From assembly GCF_013283875.1 (NCBI RefSeq), contig NZ_CP054139.1:2046001-2110000 (forward strand): a DNA stretch of 64,000 nucleotides, written 5' to 3'. Source of the stretch: Mucilaginibacter mali. GTDB taxonomy: Bacteria > Bacteroidota > Bacteroidia > Sphingobacteriales > Sphingobacteriaceae. Positions 61,783 to 64,000 of this stretch are shown in pieces; position 1 is the first letter of the stretch, and every line of letters starts with the position of its first letter. The notes under the pieces were generated by a model. It was not told where the DNA came from and ran no database searches. It saw only the letters and a program-made list of their open reading frames with translations. The position numbers and the translations under genes were made by a program.

Positions 61783-63583
61783 GGGGCTGTATCATAAATC
61801 ATGGTATGGCCTCTTTTTTATTTGTGCATAATTTATTGGAATAAAGAGGGGTATTTATTTGATATAATAATCTGATTTTCATATATTTATGTATCGAAAG
61901 TAGCGTAGTATGTCCTCTAAAAGACCTGTATTCAAGCCCTACCAGCAACGGCAGTTGATGGCTATTCCTCCGACACTTGACGAATTAGTTCCGGCATCGC
62001 ACCCGGTGCGTGTAGTTAACGATGTGATCGACAGGCTCTATCTGGAACCATTGCTGAAAGCTTATCATATCCGCGGGAGTTCAAGCTATCACCCGCAAAT
62101 GTTGTTAAAGGTGCTGGTATATGGGTATGTAACCAACACCTACTCCAGCCGAAAGCTGGCAGCAGCCTGCCGGGAAAGCGTTTACCTGATGTGGCTGAGT
62201 TCGATGAACTATCCTGATCATAATACGATCAACCGTTTCCGGGGCGTACGTTTGAAGCATGCGCTGCGTGATGTGTTCGAAGATGTGGTGAAACTTTTGG
62301 CAGAGGAAGGCCTGCTCAGTATTGAAGAAGTGAATACGGACGGGACAAAGATAGAGGCGAATGCAAACCGGTATACCTTTGTCTGGAAGAAAGCGATTCA
62401 GACCAATAAGGAAAAGATGAAAAAGCAGCTGTCAGAGATATGGGACTATGCCCAAAGCGTAGCAAAAGAAGAAGACAGGCTGCCTGATCCGCCTGACTTT
62501 ACTGTTATTGACAGTGAAAAGGTCAATGCCGCAGTAGATAAACTCAATGAGAAGCTTTCCTCGCGTGAGGATGTTTCCAAACAGGTCAAAAGCAAGCTGC
62601 GGTATATCAGCAAACATTACCCGCAGGCCATTGCCCGCTATGAGCAGCAGGAAGCTCTGCTGGGTGAACGCAACAGCTATTCCAAGACCGATACGGATGC
62701 CACATTCATGCGGATGAAGGAAGACCACATGAAAAACGGCCAGTTAAAACCGGGGTATAATGTTCAGATATCCACATCCAACCAGTTCATTGTCAATTAC
62801 ACCATTCACTCCAACACCACAGACACCAATACATTAAGTGCTCATTTAGCGCAGCATGAAGTCAGCTTTGGCAAAGCACCGCAAGTGCTTACAGCCGATG
62901 CCGGATATGGCTCCGAGGAGAACTACACGCGGTTGGAACAAAAAGGAACAATCGCCTTTGTAAAGTATGGGATGTTCGATAAGGAACAAAATGAGAATCA
63001 CAACAACAAGCACCCTTTTGCAGCAAATAAGCTTTTTTACAACCAGGAGAAAGATTGTTACATCTGCCCGATGGGCCAGCAAATGAATTTCATCGGAACA
63101 AGTAAAAGAAAAACAAGCACGGAGTTTGAACAAACGGTAAAAAGATACCAGGCAGTTAACTGCGCTAACTGTCCGCTGAACGGTATTTGCCATAAATCAA
63201 AAGGGAATCGGATCATTGAAATCAATGAAAACCTGAACCGCCTGAAACAAAAGGCGCACGAGCTGTTAAACAGTGAAGAAGGCATACAACGGCGAAAGAA
63301 ACGCTGCTTTGATGTAGAACCTGTATTTGGTAATATTAAGCAGAACCATGGCTTTAAACGGTTTATGCTCCGCGGCAAGGAAAAAGTAGAAATAGAATGG
63401 GGTTTAGTTGCAATCGCACAAAATCTAAGGAAAAAAGCGGCTTAAATGAGTCGTTTTACCACTCAGGTTCGCCCAAGAAAGCTACCCCCTCCCCCTCAAA
63501 AAATTCCATAGAAACTCAATACCAAATTCAGCTATTAGGCTAAAAAAATAAAGACCGCATCATTTGATTTATGATACGGCCTC
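61783..63583 (+). mobile_element. IS1182-family insertion sequence, about 1.8 kb
   Basis: Ends are inverted repeats: left GGGGCTGTATCATAAATCA (61783-61801), right complement GAGGCCGTATCATAAATCA (63565-63583), two mismatches in 19. Each end can fold into its own hairpin with adjacent A- and T-runs (61776-61821 and 63551-63590). I could not identify a clear target duplication because of the A/T runs at both borders. One intact transposase gene lies inside. Confidence 0.85.
61910..63445 (+). CDS. IS1182 family transposase
   Basis: A 511-residue DDE transposase. The N-terminal DUF772 part (about 15-130: HPVRVVNDVIDRLYLEPLL) precedes the catalytic domain with D144 (VNTDGTKIEAN), the second Asp in LTADAGYGSEEN and the Glu in VEPVFGNIKQNHGFKRF. 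A cysteine cluster (CPMGQQ, CANCPLNGICHKSKG) resembles that of other IS1182 transposases. No frameshift, so apparently intact. It differs in length and sequence from the transposase at 19.8 kb, so the two elements are unrelated insertions of the same family. Confidence 0.93.
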   Translation: MSSKRPVFKPYQQRQLMAIPPTLDELVPASHPVRVVNDVIDRLYLEPLLKAYHIRGSSSYHPQMLLKVLVYGYVTNTYSSRKLAAACRESVYLMWLSSMNYPDHNTINRFRGVRLKHALRDVFEDVVKLLAEEGLLSIEEVNTDGTKIEANANRYTFVWKKAIQTNKEKMKKQLSEIWDYAQSVAKEEDRLPDPPDFTVIDSEKVNAAVDKLNEKLSSREDVSKQVKSKLRYISKHYPQAIARYEQQEALLGERNSYSKTDTDATFMRMKEDHMKNGQLKPGYNVQISTSNQFIVNYTIHSNTTDTNTLSAHLAQHEVSFGKAPQVLTADAGYGSEENYTRLEQKGTIAFVKYGMFDKEQNENHNNKHPFAANKLFYNQEKDCYICPMGQQMNFIGTSKRKTSTEFEQTVKRYQAVNCANCPLNGICHKSKGNRIIEINENLNRLKQKAHELLNSEEGIQRRKKRCFDVEPVFGNIKQNHGFKRFMLRGKEKVEIEWGLVAIAQNLRKKAA

Positions 63584-63703
63584 TTTTTATTTGTTCCGAT
63601 CTACAAATTCATCGGTAGAGAATTTAGATTTTAACGCTTGTGGATATAAACCAGTCTATAGGGATAAATTAATTAATACATTTATGTTAATAAAACCTGC
63701 AAC

Positions 63704-64000
63704 ATGGGACTTTTTGACTTTTTAAAACCTAAAGACAAGGGCAACAATAAAAACGCCTTTGTAAAACCATCGATAGAGCCTGATATTAAAGGCGGGTTTG
63801 ATTTAAAGCTATCTGATTTTTATACCCAAACACAATCGGCACAGGTTATTTCGGTAAAAGTAAGTCCCGACTTTTACGAGCTGTTTCCTGAAGCTAAAGC
63901 GCCGGCAGAAACCGGCGATAAACTGGAGTTAAAAACCGCAGCAATTAATATTGTTTTTTGGGGACAAACTGTTGAAGTAAGTTTTAACCCGAACGATATC
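63704..64000 (+). CDS. Unidentified protein, 3' end outside the window
   Basis: An open frame from the ATG at 63704 to the end of the window gives 99 residues: MGLFDFLKPKDKG, then SDFYTQTQSAQVISVKV and SPDFYELFPEA, with no signal peptide. The MGLFDFLK start is common to small cytosolic Bacteroidota proteins of several families, so it is not diagnostic. I do not recognise it. It lies 121 bp after the insertion sequence. Confidence 0.6.
   Translation, partial: MGLFDFLKPKDKGNNKNAFVKPSIEPDIKGGFDLKLSDFYTQTQSAQVISVKVSPDFYELFPEAKAPAETGDKLELKTAAINIVFWGQTVEVSFNPNDI

Noticed and set aside
61783..63583. Target-site duplication of the second insertion sequence
   Set aside because: A- and T-runs at both borders allow several alignments and no unambiguous direct repeat was found.

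Overview
The window looks like a chromosomal segment of a Bacteroidota bacterium, most likely Sphingobacteriaceae and close to Mucilaginibacter or Pedobacter (inference from gene content; no rRNA or tRNA gene is present to confirm it). The pointers are FtsX-type permeases of about 800 residues, PorT-like barrels, a DUF3667 protein, head-GIN and DUF1761 proteins, a NadM-Nudix/NadV salvage operon, start codons without Shine-Dalgarno sequences, and -33/-7 promoters of the TTTG-N19/20-TAnnTTTG type.

Layout. 1-18.3 kb is mostly housekeeping: the end of a thioredoxin-like protein, aroQ, xerD, prmC, ribD, a DMT transporter, a YigZ-type protein, mgtE, bioB, an HscA-like Hsp70, a large metalloprotease/propeller/barrel outer-membrane protein, cutC, glycosylasparaginase, a WYL regulator, an Asp/Glu racemase and dihydroorotase. 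18.6-26.1 kb holds trxB, whose terminator hairpin was split at its centre by an IS1182-like element, then a GH20 hexosaminidase, a lipoprotein and a phosphohexomutase. 26.3-38.5 kb holds lysA (with a short palindrome-like insertion in frame), a cluster of small repetitive lipoproteins, an ECF sigma factor followed by an anti-sigma/serine-protease fusion, a TonB-C protein, small enzymes, a nucleotidylyltransferase-GHMP kinase fusion, an OmpA-like lipoprotein and several small envelope proteins.

38.7-53.6 kb is the most striking block. Five paralogous FtsX/MacB-type permeases stand in tandem, followed by one MacB/LolD-like ATPase and one TolC-like outer-membrane protein. Every permease junction carries palindromic repeats. 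A conserved element of about 32 bp lies upstream of both the first permease and the ATPase gene, suggesting that the two transcription units are co-regulated. No HlyD-type adaptor gene is present.

53.8-61.1 kb has a PorT-like barrel, a DUF3667 protein and a nucleoside transporter, then a compact NAD-salvage unit: an NrtR-type Nudix regulator, nadM-Nudix, nadV and a divergent prs. Two 21-bp inverted repeats overlap the predicted nadM promoter and a third, weaker site overlaps the predicted nrtR promoter, so the circuit can be read from the DNA. 61.1-64.0 kb has another PorT-like barrel, a second IS1182-family element and the start of an unidentified gene.

Several families of extragenic palindromes occur throughout (8.3, 13.3, 18.4, 26.3, 36.1, 38.0, 41-54 kb). 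I found no CRISPR array, tRNA, rRNA or prophage.
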